DNA of 64,000 nucleotides, from positions 89,625,137 to 89,689,136 of the forward strand of contig CM045988.1 of NCBI GenBank assembly GCA_025175895.1, given 5' to 3'. The position numbers and the translations under genes were made by a program. Below are positions 1-12,321 of the stretch, one piece after another. Below the pieces are notes generated by a model that saw nothing but the letters and a program-made list of their open reading frames with translations, made no database searches and was not told where the DNA came from. Within the stretch, counting starts at the first letter, position 1; each line of letters opens with the position of its first letter. This DNA comes from Wurfbainia villosa. Its lineage: Eukaryota > Streptophyta > Magnoliopsida > Zingiberales > Zingiberaceae.

Positions 1-422
1 AACCCTAAGTGTTATATTATAAACCTTTAGATTATTGATGCAGAGGGACACACCTCGAACCAATCTATCTTACTATTGCTAGACGCATGTTTGGACTCAA
101 AGTTGATTTATCTTGATGCATGCATATACCATATTGTCTTTAAACCCCTATTTTATAACAAACTTCATTTTTACATAACAAACCCCAACATTTGTTTTGA
201 TTTATGGCAAAAGGGGGAGAAGAACGAAAGTTAAGGGGGAGTAACACAAAATTTATTTAATTTTGAACTAAAGTATCTCTTTCAAAACTCACCTAGGGTT
301 AAGGGGGAGTTTTGGTTAAGGGGGAGTTTTTGAAAATGACATTCATCATTTACTATACTTGTTTTATGCTTTAATTTCCCTTAACTTTGTGTTGGTTTGC
401 CATAGATCAAAAAGGGGGAGAT
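1..422 (+). other. 3' untranslated end of copia element C with polypurine tracts
   Basis: No coding sequence is visible. The stretch carries at least four AAGGGGGAG-type polypurine runs (about 208, 231, 301 and 319) and a final AAAAAGGGGGAGAT directly before the LTR start. Such a tract primes plus-strand DNA synthesis in LTR retrotransposons, and repeated tracts are typical of SIRE-like plant copia elements. The rest of the element lies upstream of the window. Confidence 0.7.
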
Positions 423-1483
423 TGTTGGTGCAGGAGCACTAGATAATCGAATATGTATTTTGATTATGGCAAAGACACAGAGTTAAGTCTACATTGTTAT
501 CTCACGAGCTAAATCAAGTGTGCAGAAAAGTGTTAAAGCTGGAGCTGAAGGCTAGCGACACCCGGAGGAAGCCGCGGTGGTCGGGCGACACTCGAGTGAC
601 TTCGGAGGGAGCCGAAGGAATCGAGTGGAAGGCCGGAAGCGAGAGCTACTATCGAGGTAAGCTCGTGTGAGTGAGAGATTGTAAGGTCGTGTCCTCTTTA
701 CGGGATGATCAGTGGCGGCGATCCGACTAAGACTTCCTGTGGAAGGTCTAGGTCGAGATCGGACGGTTAGAAACCGTCGTATTTATCATTTTCCGAGCTA
801 ACCTCTTATTGCAGGGAAGTGGCCAAGTTGGCGATCATTCGGAAAATGGAAGCGATCGGTGATGCCCATCGATCGGTGATGGGAGGCATCGATCGGTGAT
901 GGCGACGATTCGGCTTTTGTGCTAGGTCAAGCGGATAACGTTTGTAGCGGCGCCAGCGATAAAATTTAGACAACTTCATGATCCGTTCCGAAATAAGAGG
1001 AGACAAATTCAGAGGCCAAAGTCTATAAAAAGAGGGGAGGATTCCATCTCCAAATCACATCAAGTTTATTCATCAAGTGCTCCTACAACGCCAATGCTCC
1101 AACATCGTCATAACGCCGACGCAACATCAAGTTTCGATCTTCTTCGTCGGCAGCAGAATCAAGTAATATTTTTGATATTGTATTCTTTGTTTTTCTTCAT
1201 AACGAGGTGAGGTAGGCTTATTGCCTCATCCTCGTATATTCGGTTTTGTGATCGTTGTCTCCTACCTCCAACGAGGAGGAGACGTTATAGTGCTTTGCCC
1301 TCCGTACGCGGTCTAGGACCGATAGGGCCTTGGAGTAGCAACCGCTGGGTTGTGAACCAAGTAAAATAAACGTGTTCATTTATTTTCCGCTGTGCTTACT
1401 TTGCGTATCGAACGAACGAAAAAGAAAAGATTTACGATCGCTATTTACCCCCCCCCCCTCTAGCGACGCTTCTCGATCCAACA
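423..1483 (+). repeat. 3' LTR of copia element C (SIRE-like)
   Basis: The LTR begins TGTTGG directly after the polypurine tract and ends CCAACA, a perfect terminal inverted repeat, and is 1061 bp long. The sequence on its right resumes inside the reverse transcriptase of another copia element (A), so C is nested in A. The target duplication would be GTCAA at 1484-1488; its partner lies outside the window. A truncated relative is at 32178-32668. Three GATCGGTGATG repeats at about 853-900 occupy the place where that relative has AGTCGACTGATG. Confidence 0.8.
1024..1031 (+). promoter_or_regulatory. TATA box of LTR C
   Basis: TATAAAAA lies about 600 bp into the LTR and is followed by GC-moderate sequence, as expected at the U3/R boundary. 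Transcription would start about 30 bp downstream. This is positional inference only. Confidence 0.45.
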
Positions 1484-2828
1484 GTCAAAAGCAAGGTGTT
1501 GATTATGACGAGACTTATTCACCTGTAGCTATGCTTAAATCCATTCGGATGCTCCTGGCCATAGCAGCTTATTATGATTATGAGATATGACAAATGGATG
1601 TGAAAACAACTTTCCTTATGGAAACCTGCTCGAGGATGTGTATATGATACAACTTGAGGGTTTCACATCGGTTGATAAAACCAAGGTATGCAAATTGCGA
1701 CGGTCCATATATGGATTGAAGCAAGCATCCAGGAGTTGGAATATTCGTTTTGATGAGACAATAAAAAAGTTTGATTTCTCACAAAATCCAAACGAACCTT
1801 GTGTGTACAAGAAGGTTAGTGGGAGTGCAGTGGTGTTCCTAGTATTGTATGTCGATAACATATTACTTATAGGAAACGATGTTTCAGTCTTACAGTCAAT
1901 TAAGATTTGGTTGTCCAAGACATTCTCCATGAAAGACCTGGGAGAAGCAACCTACATCCTAAGGATTAAGATCTATAGAGATAGATCGAAACGGTTGCTT
2001 GGTCTTTCGCAGTCTACATATATAGACCGAGTGCTAAAGAGGTTTAGCATGTCAGAATCCAAGAAAAGTTTCCTACCCATCAGGCATGGGATACACCTTT
2101 CGAAGTCTATGTGTCCACGCATAGAAGACGAGAGGATTTACATGAGTAAGATTCCCTATGCATCCGCAATAAAATCTATCATGTATGTTATGTTATGTAC
2201 GAGGCCCGATGTATCGTATGCTCTGAGTGTCACGAGTAGATACCAGTCTGATCCAGGAATGGATCATTGGGCGGCTGTTAAGACAATCCTTAAGTACTTG
2301 AGAAGAACTAAGGATGTGTTCCTAATATATGGAGAAGGGGACATGGTGATACGCGGGTATACGGATGTCAGCTTCCAGACAGACAAGGATGATTCCAGGT
2401 CTCAGTCTGGATACGTGTTCACCTTGAATGGGGGCGCAGTGAGTTGGAAAAGTTCCAAATAAGACACTGTAGCGGATTCTACCACTGAGGCAGAATACAT
2501 TGCAGCTTCGGAAGCAGAAAAGGAAGCGGTTTGGATCAAGAAGTTTATTTATGAACTTGGTGTGGTTCCAGCCATTGTTGAAGCAATACCGGTCTACTGC
2601 GACAACAATGAAGCAATTGCACAGGCGAAAGAGCCAAGGTCTCATCAACGATCTAAACATATGCTTCGTCGCTATCATCTGATCAGAGAGATCATTAGTA
2701 GGAAGGAAATACAAATTGAGAAAATCTCCATTGAAAGGAACTTAGCGGATCCTTTGACTAAGGCATTACCTCAAAGTAAGTTTGAGGGTCATGTTAGAGC
2801 TTATGGTATTGGATACCGTAGCGATTGA
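1484..2828 (+). pseudogene. Copia element A reverse transcriptase and RNase H, broken
   Basis: The translated sequence matches the C-terminal half of a Ty1/copia polyprotein: the DYDETYSPVAM reverse-transcriptase start, then IYGLKQASRSW, then the active-site box reading YVDN instead of the usual YVDD, then RNase H with the STTEAEYIAAS motif, and the DNNEAIAQAKEP and LADPLTKALP end. It stops about 20 bp before the A LTR. Three lesions are visible: a TGA stop at about 1588 where tryptophan is usual, a one-base frameshift near 1610, and a TAA at 2460-2462 in place of glutamine. The lost aspartate would also abolish polymerase activity. The upstream half is cut off by element C. It is a dead retrotransposon copy. 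Confidence 0.9.
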
Positions 2829-2848
2829 CATTAGGTTAAGTGGTAGTT

Positions 2849-5044
2849 TGTTAGTAATATATGAGAGATGTCCTAAGGCAATCGCCTTATGTCTGAACAA
2901 TTTATATGATAAATGAAGATTCACTATTTGAGTATACATGTTTTCATGTATTTGATTAGATCTTAAACTCATTTACTGAATGTCCACGCTACGATTCACA
3001 GCATGAGAGAATTTGTGATTGGATCACAACTAGTGAGTATCTCTACATGTGTAATTGTGATGTATCAGAATTATCCCTAGTCGATGAATTGATGGATTTG
3101 GACACCATCGATTCTGTCGAGACTAGCACGAGGTATACTCCTTGGTGTATCCAAGCAGCTGGTTCTCACTGGCTGGAGACATTGTGATATCCGGAGTTAA
3201 TCGTGGATGCTAGTTATGGTAACTAGTTCATTGGAGTGACCAGCCATAAGACTTCATATGGTTCTCTGCATATATAGATATGTCAATGAAGTTCTTACTA
3301 CAGCTTAAGTGTGATGTTCCTTTGACTTGCGATATTCAAGTCATCTTGATTATAAAGACTTATGCTTTGACATCTTAAGCAAGCATCTCTGAGGAGATGT
3401 GGACCCGAGATGATTGGGTATAAGTCGAAGTGATCGAAGGTGTTTGAATAGCCTATAAAGGATTCGCCACTCCTTGCGAGGAGATGTATACCCATGACCT
3501 CTCGTCGGATTGTTACTAAAGTCTTTAGCCAAAGCATTACATGTTTAGAGTAAGGTACTCTTGGATACATGTGCAGTAACTAGAATCCGTAGGACGAGGA
3601 AATGATACTTGGGCTAGGTGTGACGTAGTCAACCTAGTGGGGACTGACATTATAGACCATGTCCTGAACCAAGTGGGTATAAGATGAGTGAAGGGAATGG
3701 GGCACGATTCATTGTAGCTATTGAAGGATTTCAGAAATAGTTATGGATCAATCGTTGATCTTTTCGGTTAATTGGGGATCATAATGTACTACTAGGTGTC
3801 ACTCATGATCGTTCTATAATTAATGGCTAATTATAGACGACCAACATAAACCAAGAACCTATTTGGTCACACGCACAACGAGTGTAATCCAAAGGATTTA
3901 AAACAAGCTTGAGAATGAGATTCTCAGACCGAGAGAAACTAGGTTTGGTTGGACCAAACAAGGAGTGAGCATGAAATCGTTTCAGTCGCAATGGAAGCAT
4001 GGATGGGTTGTGTCTTATGAAGACATGATGGATGAACCAAATTGGTTTGGTTCTAACCAATGGTGGAGAATAAACCAAAGGGGTTTGATTTGTTTTAAAC
4101 GAATGAACCAAAGTTGGTTCGGTTCGTTTTAACTTAAAATAGACCAAATCGGTTTGGTTTATTTTAACTTAAATTAATGGAGCGGGTTAATGGGCTTTTG
4201 GTTATGATCCGATAACCATTAGGAGAATTTGTTCTCTATAAAATAGGGCTTAAGGGTTTTGTGAAAACCTAATCCAAGCAACCCATAGTTGCCGCCCACC
4301 CTCTCCCTCTCCTCTTGTGGTCGGCGCCCAATCCTAGCCGCCGCCCACCCTTGTGCCACCATCCAAGCTTGTTGCCGGCGTCGAAGCTCCAGCCGGCTAT
4401 CCTCCGGCGACCCTCCGGTGACCAAGGACTCGCTGGCCCTCTTCTCTTTGGCCGGCGCAAACTCCACCAAGCTGTCCAGTTTTCTGGACAGCTTGCTTTC
4501 TTTGAGTCGGAGTGTCGTTTAGACGACGTTTGGAGCTCCGACAACAACTACTTTGCCGGAGATTCAATCTCTGGTAATCCTCATAGGTGGAGGACGAAGG
4601 ATTCGTCAAACGGTTGACGAATACCTCTCCGAAGAAGCGAGTTTTTGAGGACTTGTTTTGGATCCGAATTTTGATTTGGATTGTGATCTTCTCTCGATCA
4701 CATCGTCTTCAACACGAGGCTAGTAACTCGTACGAAGACGAGACTCATGACTTTGTGAAGTCATCCCGAAGATACTCGGCGTGGATACGGATAGAGGCGA
4801 TTCTAATGAGGATCGCTCCAGTTGATATCTTTCCCGCTACACGTGATACGTCAGGTATACGTAGTATAAATTTCTTTTTATTGTAAAATTTGAAACTACG
4901 GTTATGTCTACACATGTTGTACTATGCATGCGTGTGGTGTGTGTGTTGTAATAAATTAGATTTATTAATTTTATTTCTTCCGTTGTGCACATGTTTACGA
5001 AACATGTTCGAACACACACTCGCCGCGGTGCCGGAAACCCAACA
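2849..5044 (+). repeat. 3' LTR of copia element A (2.2 kb)
   Basis: This LTR starts TGTTAG, about 20 bp after the pol stop and next to a purine-rich AAGTGGTAG, and ends CCCAACA. The same sequence recurs at 39641-41217 plus 51126-51763 as a 5' LTR of 2215 bp. The base pairs just outside its right end are ACTTT (5045-5049), the same five as precede the 5' LTR at 39636-39640. The LTR is inserted into the pol gene of element B. Open frames inside it are not conserved and look spurious. Confidence 0.88.
4237..4244 (+). promoter_or_regulatory. TATA box of A 3' LTR
   Basis: TATAAAAT is conserved at the matching position of the other A LTR (41026-41033). It marks the probable retrotransposon promoter, about 1.39 kb into the LTR, leaving about 0.8 kb of R and U5. 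Confidence 0.5.
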
Positions 5045-6810
5045 ACTTTACTACGAGAGAAAATGTCTCCTCAAAGTCTATACCCTCCAATTGGATAAAT
5101 CCTTTTGCAACCAAACGAGCTTTGTATCGGTTAATCGATCCATCTGATTTTCTCTTTATTTTGATAATCCATTTATTCCCAATAGCACTTCGGCCAGGAG
5201 GAAGATCGACTAACTCCCAAACATGATTCTTAATCATTGACTCCATCTCTTCGACCATTTCATTTCTCCACTTTTCTCTAACTCTACATCCCAGAGCTTT
5301 CTCAATTGATTGAGGTTCATCATCGTCAACTGGGAGAGTCATTATTGCCTCATTCTCAATATCAAACCTTTTTTTAGGTTTGATCTTACGAATGTTTTTC
5401 TGTAAGTTGGGTTGCTGAGAAGTCACCTTGTGACCAGGCAAATTACTCTTACTGGGTTGACTAGGTCCAGGTATCTCACTTGACACTTGTCTTGTTGACA
5501 ATGCCTCATCCTCCTCAAATAGATGAAATGTCTTATCAATCTCACCTCTAGTCGAGAACTTAGTTTCGAGAAAAGTAGCATCTCTCGAATCCAATTCAGA
5601 GATTGTTTCATCTTGTTGCTCACCTATGAAAATATAACATTTTGAGGTCTCAGAATATCTTATAAAGATATATTTCTTACCACTAAGTCCCAGTTTTCTA
5701 TATTTATGAGAACTATCATGAACATAGGCAACTGACCCCTAGGGTCTCAGATTGCTTAACTCTGGTTTTCTGCTTGTCCAACGGTCATATGGGGTAGATG
5801 AAATTGACTTTGAAGGTACTTTGTTAAGTATATAAGTCGCATCTAGTAATGCATCTCCCTAATAGGATGACGCATACTATTTCAAGAAGAGTCATATTTC
5901 TTCTTTCAGCAATCCCATTTTGCTGTGGAGTTTCAGGGATTGTCATCTGTCTAATAATCCTCTTATCATTACATACTGTCTTAAACATATCATATAAATA
6001 TTATCCTCCACGGTCAGTGCATAAAATCTTAACCTTACGTTCCGTTTGATTCTCAACTTCGTTCATATAACGAATAAAGCAATCCAATGCTTCAGATTTA
6101 TGAGAAATCAAATACACATGACCGAAACGTGAGAAATCATCAATAAATATAATGAAATAGAAAGCTCCATGTCTAGCCTTCACATTCATTGGACCACAAA
6201 TATCCGAATGAATTAGTTGCAATGGTGATTCAACCCTAATAGCCTTACTAAATGGTATCATAGTTGCTTTTCCAACTAGACAATGCTCACATACAAACAA
6301 GCTAATCTTAGCATGAGAGCCCAAGTAACCCTCTTTAGCTAACCGATTCATGTGATCTTGTCCTATATGTCATAATCTAGCATGTCAAATATCATCAGTT
6401 ATATTTGCATCACTAGTAAGAGCAATATTTGGAAAATAACTATCAATTGCACAATTAACATTTGATTCCACATTAAGAACCATAAAACCATTTGTTAAAA
6501 AATCATATATGATTGACACAAAGTCAATCTTAAGTTCAACACACATATTGTAAAAATTAATATAATACTCTAAATTAAGAAGCAACAGAAATAAGATTTC
6601 TTCGAATCTCAGAAGCATACAAGACATCATGTAGAAATAAAGTACTTCCACCCTGAAGGTTAAGTTTGCAAGTGTCGACTCCCTTGACTTCAACTTTTGC
6701 ATTGTTTCCTATGTAGATTCATTTGTTGCCAGCTGGTACTCGATGGTACTCCACATATGTAACTCGCTCCCGAGCTACATGGTTGGTTGCTCCCGAATCT
6801 ATAATCTACA
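5045..6810 (-). pseudogene. Copia element B pol, protease to start of reverse transcriptase
   Basis: Read on the minus strand, the order is a protease active site (DSGATNH near 6800), a degenerate stretch, then the pre-integrase and integrase region at 6351-6001 (CEHCLVGKATMIPF, IHSDICGPM, FIDDFSRFGHVYL), then the pol linker and the start of reverse transcriptase (5594-5045: KWIIKIKRKSDGSINRYKAR, GIDFEETFS). Stops and frameshifts separate the pieces. The reading frame is cut at 5045 by the A LTR; the missing continuation, in the correct frame, is found at 39640 going down to 38332. This is a decayed element. Confidence 0.88.
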
Positions 6811-7668
6811 AAGGATAAAAATTATTCAACAACACAGAACTAGCAATAAAATACTCAGAAGACAAACTTGAAGTTACCTTTTTCGGCTCAGTACACTCCC
6901 AAGTGAAGTGACCATTCTTACCACAATTAAAGCAAGACATCCTACTTTTAGGTTTCTTTCCAGTCTTCTTTCCCTTCTTCTTGATTGGGCCTTCCCTAGC
7001 AACAACATCAACTTCCTTCTTCTTTCCCTTTCCTTTCTTGAACCATCTCTTTTTCTTGGATCCAGATGATTCAGCAAAACTGGCAGCCAAATAGGCTTGG
7101 CCATAAATCCTTGTGGATTCTACTCTCTCCGCCTCCAGTTCAACATGACGTGAGACATCAGTGAAAGTCTTAATACTCTCACTGTGAGTTAATGTCTGCT
7201 TCATGATTTCCCAATAATCTGGAAGGGAACAAATAACTGTCTGAACCTGTTGTTTATCTGTCAGCTCATGACTAACAGTTTTAAGCTCCCGAATCATGTT
7301 AGATATCTCCCTGAGATGTTTCGTAGCTGTCGAACCTGATTGTCAGCTGTCGAAGTTTGTTTAGACTCATTCCACTATATCTATCCCTAAGGGCAACCCA
7401 GACTGCATGAGCCGAAGGATATGACTCATACTAAGTCATCAACCATTATACTAATCAATATTCCCTTAGTGGAATCCTTTTTCTTCCATGCCTTATAGAC
7501 ATTAAGGCCACGTCTTTGCTGTGTCGTGGGACCCTCAACAGATTCTTCCATAACCTGATGTACAACCTTAAGAACTTCTTATTCCTCAAGTACATACTGA
7601 ATCTTGAAGTGCCAGATTTTATAGTTTTCACCCTTATTCAGTTCAGCTATAATGTTCTTTGTTGTCAT
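6806..7668 (-). pseudogene. Copia element B gag, broken
   Basis: The likely start is the ATG at 7668 (reading MTTKNIIAELNKGENYKIW), a typical copia gag beginning. The frame is then interrupted by a TAA (about 7590) and a further stop and frameshift. An intact stretch from 7297 to 6806 covers the gag core and a lysine-rich segment, then one CCHC zinc knuckle, CFNCGKNGHFTWEC. Gag would form the virus-like particle and bind element RNA. It runs straight into the protease region, as in intact copia polyproteins. Confidence 0.82.
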
Positions 7669-9941
7669 AATCTATCATAAATAAATAAATTATTTAGATA
7701 TTCAGTGTATGTATTTATGTAAGTAATCTCTAAATTGACTCAATATAAATCTGATTCGGTTTATAAAATCAAGTGATAACTACGTTACCACTGATCATTT
7801 GTATGTGTCAATCCGACTTATATTGATCTATTTTATTACATACATCTCATTTAATGAACTTAATCATTATCCTAACATGATATTAAATATTAAATGAACT
7901 TATCATTTAAAATTATACTCATAATGAACAAATCAATAAGCATAAACAAATATCATGCATCGTGTAGAGTAAACAACATAAAATGAATTAATCATTTTAA
8001 ATGAATATTTCATTAACTAAATATGTAGTACAATATTAACAGATAACATGACTCTACTAAGAATGTTATACATAATATTCTTTCTACTCATAACTGACAA
8101 ACAAAAAACAACTCTAATAAACTAGATAGGTGATTATTACTCTCATTAGGATAACCACTAGCACAGTAATAATCCAACATGCCCAATCTTCTTGGGTTGA
8201 ACTAGGACACCTTCTGTTGAGATGCTCTCTAGATGATGTCAGGACGCAGAATCCTATGAAGGACACACACGAAGAGATCTCATAGGAAAAACCTTTTTAG
8301 AGTTTTCTTCTGGATCTTCAACTAGATCAACTTCACAGTGAACTTCATAAGCCTCGTAGTGAAGTAACTCGGTGCAAAATTGGGTATAGGATATGCGCCC
8401 CTCATAACGCCCCCAAATCTGATGTGCGATATCACTAAGAAGCTCAGGCAGTGAACGGATCAGAGCTCATATCCTATAGTTGTCCAGAATTCGAAACTCT
8501 TGCATCTCGAGTCTCCAAAATAGCCTGTTCAATCTCCCAATGTGCCACTCGACTCTATGAGTTGAGTCATACTCTATCCCCTGGATAGTCTCCCTCAGTT
8601 GATTACACAACACATCGCATTGAGTCATAGTGGTAATCATCAGTGTCATCTGAAAAAAATGAAATTAATTAAGTCAGTACAGAACCGACAAATCAGTACA
8701 TATATCAGCTTAATTCAATTTCTATAGGCATAAAACTAACACAATAAATCAAAAATAATTCTCTGGAGAACAGTCGACTGATCCACTTAGACCAGTCCAT
8801 TGGTATTTTTACCAATCGACCATCATCTATATCCAATCGACTAGAACTATTAAGATTCAATTTGGCCGTGAATTTGTGAGAATGCAGACACCATCCAATT
8901 TGCTTCGAGTACCCCGGGCACCCAAGCAACATGTATGGTATTTTGTCTCTTATCGTCCCTAGCCATTGGACTCCAGTTCACTTAGTCTATCTCTAAATTA
9001 TTTACGTCGAATTCCAGTTGTTCGAAAACAACTACTCAACAATCAAATTATGAGCATACAAAAAAAATAACTTTGCCTCAGCATGCAACCTAATTAAGTT
9101 TTTAAAATTAGTTTTATACTCTAAACTAATTGAGTCAACTCAATTCAGCTCGAGCCCAATTAACCAAGGTCCAATTAATTCATATTGCTAAGTCCAATAA
9201 ATTGGAGTCCAACTAATCAAGTGCATTAAAAGGCTAAATTATGGATATATATAAAATCACATGCACACCCTCTAATTTTGAGCCCACGTTGAAAAAAAAA
9301 AACTTTCACCTTTTTTTTTTCTTTTGTTTTTCCCAAGCCCACTTTAATTTTTTTTTCTTTCTCTCGAGCTCACGTAGAAAAAAAAAAAACTTTAGCCATT
9401 TTTTTTTCAAGCCCACGTAAAAAGAGTTCTATCCATCGTCGCGACTTCGACCGAAGGGTTTTTTTAACTTTTTCTCAATCGCGACTTCAGCCCTTTTTTT
9501 CTTTTATCATTTTTTTTTTTAAATTTTCCTCAATCGCGAGCTTTCGACTTTCCCCTTTCTCGCATCACCTATCTCCACCTCCTTCTATATCTGTATCCTG
9601 AAGACATCTCAACGAGGCGGCAGATCGTGCTATGAGGGGCGCGAGAACAGATCTCGCTCAGCAGCGAGGTGGCAAGGTGCTGCTTCGGCGACATAGCAGT
9701 AAAAATAAATCTCACTCCTGCGCTTCAGCAGCAAGGCGGCGAGGTGCTCCTTCTGTGCTTCGGCAACATGGCAGCGAGAACAAATCTCGCTCCTCCGCTT
9801 CAGCAACAAGGCGGCGAGGTGCTCCTTCTGTGCTTTGGCGACATGGCAGCAGATCATGAAGGATCGATAAGAGAGGTATATCGAATTTCATATGAAATTT
9901 TAATTTTATGATTCAATTGAAAAACAAACATATAATCAAAA
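7669..9941 (-). other. Leader of copia element B, no gene seen
   Basis: These 2.3 kb lie between the gag start and the primer-binding site of B. The sequence is AT-rich with many A or T homopolymers around 9290-9520. No convincing coding frame was found apart from the repeat-derived frames at 9630-9860. A leader this long is unusual for copia and may hide another old insertion whose ends I could not define. Confidence 0.5.
9652..9860. repeat. 75-bp minisatellite, nearly three units
   Basis: Units begin near 9636 (degenerate), 9711 and 9786, spaced 75 bp. Each contains CAAGGCGGCGAGGTGCT and the phrase GGCGACATGGCAGC or close variants. Because 75 is a multiple of three, both strands stay open and encode 25-residue repeats. 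It lies in the B leader. Confidence 0.8.
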
Positions 9942-9953
9942 GCTCTAATATCA
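9942..9953 (-). other. Degenerate primer-binding site of element B
   Basis: On the minus strand this reads TGATATTAGAGC. It differs from the initiator tRNA-Met complement TGGTATCAGAGC at two positions, both transitions of the type left by cytosine deamination. It sits two bases from the LTR end at 9956. Confidence 0.65.
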
Positions 9954-9955
9954 TT

Positions 9956-10400
9956 TGTTGATTGATCTGCTGCGCCTTCGAAAGATTTCAAGAATTGAAT
10001 GTATACGATATCGGATACTTACAGTGTTTCGGAGGGGAATATGATCAATGATCGAAGGGAAAGAAGTCCGTCGTCGGAAGGATAATCACTATGAAGCCGA
10101 AAGATCCCTCCTTGTTCACGAATCAAGTTCTGATGGAATTTTTGATTTTCGTTGATCTCTTCGACAGTCTCTCAACGCTCTTTTTTTCAAATCCCCATTC
10201 TGCTCTCGGGCGCTCCCTGATATATAACAGTTTGGACACGCAGAAGCCGTGGAGAAAATGCACATATTCCTTTGAATACGTGCGTAGTTACCGTGCGATG
10301 TGCACAATAACTGATCTACGTCTAACAGCTTGGGCATGCCAAAGGCATATAGACCAACTGTCTAAGCTCCTCGCATGTTGAAGTACCAGTTTGATATTCG
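9956..10400 (-). repeat. 5' LTR of copia element B (right edge uncertain)
   Basis: The LTR end reads TGTTGATTGATC on the plus strand next to the primer-binding site. A minus-strand TATA-like TATATATC at about 10220-10229 suggests the promoter. I could not find a clear matching 3' LTR beside the other half of B, so the outer edge is a guess. Confidence 0.45.
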
Positions 10401-10473
10401 ACATTGTAATAAAGTCCATGATTGTTATAAATCGAAGGTCTGAGTATACTGTGTTGGAAGGTGATTTGGAGGC

Positions 10474-10516
<43 letters not shown>

Positions 10517-10997
10517 TTCATTCATATTATGATTAGAGAGCCGAAAGAGCAGACTTCTTACTTTAGACTATATGTTTTTTCAAAGACAATTCTTTATTAG
10601 TTTTACAACATAGAAATGAAAACTTTGAAGTATTCATTTTTCAAATATGAGACTGTAGTTTTGTACGAGAGCATATCAAAAGCTGAATGAATATTATATG
10701 TGGAATAACAACCTTAAATGGTACGATGGAACTAGATGAATATTGATTAATTTTCATCAATATTCTCTGTTGTATCAGTCCTCAGTATGATCATAAGTCC
10801 ACTATGATTTATCAAAGGAGGTTGAAGTGTCAATGGAAAAAAGCTCGTGGGATAATATAACAAAACTAAGTGAAGAATGTGACACTAACTTACATAATGC
10901 ATTAACTATGAAGATCTACATTTAAAAAAATAATAATATTTGAAGGAGAGTATACAATTGTTATCTGCATTATATACATGATTAAAGTATAAGTATT
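10401..10997. other. Intergenic AT-rich sequence with (TA)n microsatellite
   Basis: No gene is seen. A TA dinucleotide run of about 33 bp spans 10478-10510. The rest is AT-rich sequence between the B LTR and the H LTR. Confidence 0.6.
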
Positions 10998-11689
10998 TGA
11001 TGCGGTAAGGATTTAATTTTTTTCACCGAGTTCCCTTGGAGAGATGGTTCGTAAGAATATAATGTCTCATCTCAATAAGTTTCTATCCATTGTAATACAT
11101 GTCAAAAGGTACCGATGCTCTTCGATGCTTAAATAAGACAAGAGAAGATGTAAGAAATGGAATGAAAAAATATATTTAAACAAGCTAAAGACTCCAAACC
11201 TTTTTCTTTACTTTAACCAACTCTAATATAGTAGCTTTGATTCTTTCGCCGACCAAGACTATTTGTCAGTTGTGCCCTTTGATAGGTTATTAGGAGATAA
11301 CCGTTATAGAGATTCTCCACCTAACATACCATGTATTCCGGAGCCATCCTTGGACGAGATTGTTAGGAGACCGAATGTGATAGTTATTGAGAAAAATCTC
11401 ATATATGGTCCTCGAGTTCTCAACTTCTTATTTCCCGACTTCTGAGTTTTCGACTTTTGAATTCTTGACATCCTAGTTCTCGACTTTCAAGTTCCAGATT
11501 TTTCAATTCCCGACTTTTGAGTTTTCGACTTCTCGGGCTCCCGAGTACTGAGATCTTATCTGCATTATCAGGGGTTTCCGAGAGCTCGAACTCCCAATTA
11601 CCCAAGTTCCATCTAGATCCTACTGGTCTCATCCCTTCCATACCTAATCATAATTTCCCATGTCTACATGACTTATTCTAGTTGTATCA
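10998..11689 (-). repeat. LTR of gypsy element H, outer (3') copy
   Basis: The plus-strand ends are TGATGCGG and GTATCA. It is related along its length to the LTRs at 25993-26690 and 34158-34857, including the repeated CCCGACTTTTGAGTTTTCGACT-like tract at 11430-11540. Just outside its right end is a run of C (about 11696-11702), the complement of a polypurine tract, so this is the 3' LTR of a minus-strand element. The flanking five bases do not match those beside the 5' LTR at 26690. Confidence 0.72.
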
Positions 11690-11845
11690 TTATCCACCCC
11701 CCTTAAAATAGTCAAACAATTCCAATAAATCTAACGTTAGTGGATCCGTTCTCATCGATTCACTTCATTCCATAACATCACTTTACATGAAAGCACCCAA
11801 GCCGAATCGAGAGCTTACAAACCATCTCGGCTAAGTTGAGTGGAG

Positions 11846-12232
11846 AGGAATATCAACACTTTGGCAATTTCCGCTTCGCCCTATTAGGAGGAATATCAAC
11901 ACTTCAGTAATCTCTGCTTCGCACTGTCAGGAGGAATATCAACACTTTAGAAATATCAACTTCGCCCTGTCAAGAGAAATATCAACACTTCGAGAATCTC
12001 CGCTTCACTCTATTAGGAGGAATATCAACACTTCGAAAATCTCCGCTTCGCCTTGTCAGGAGGAATATCAACACTTCGAGAATCTCTATTTTGCTCTATC
12101 AAGATGAATATAATACTTTGGGAATCTCCGCTTTATCCTGTCAGAAGGAATATCAACACTTCGGGAATCTCCACTTCACCTTGTCAAGAGGAATATCAAC
12201 CTTTCATAAAAAGGTACTACCAAGGGCTTTCG
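11846..12232. repeat. 43-bp tandem repeat, nine units
   Basis: Units start at 11846, 11889, 11932, 11975, 12018, 12061, 12104, 12147 and about 12190, exactly 43 bp apart. Each unit reads roughly AGGAATATCAACACTTCG followed by AATCTCCGCTTCGCC. It lies in the 3' untranslated part of gypsy element H; tandem repeats in this place are known in Tat/Ogre-type plant gypsy elements. Confidence 0.85.
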
Positions 12233-12321
12233 ATTTACCTTGGTTGTATGACAATAATTCTCCTCTTCCCTACTCTAGCGGGACTAAGGACTTACAAATT
12301 GTCTCAATTGGGCATCAACAC

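Noticed and set aside
4219..4886. Several overlapping open frames in the A LTR near 4.3-4.9 kb
   Set aside because: They overlap in three or more frames on both strands and lie in the transcribed R/U5 part of an LTR; the second LTR does not preserve them.
11263..11641. Short open frames in the H LTR
   Set aside because: They fall inside a recognised LTR and are not shared by the other two LTR copies.
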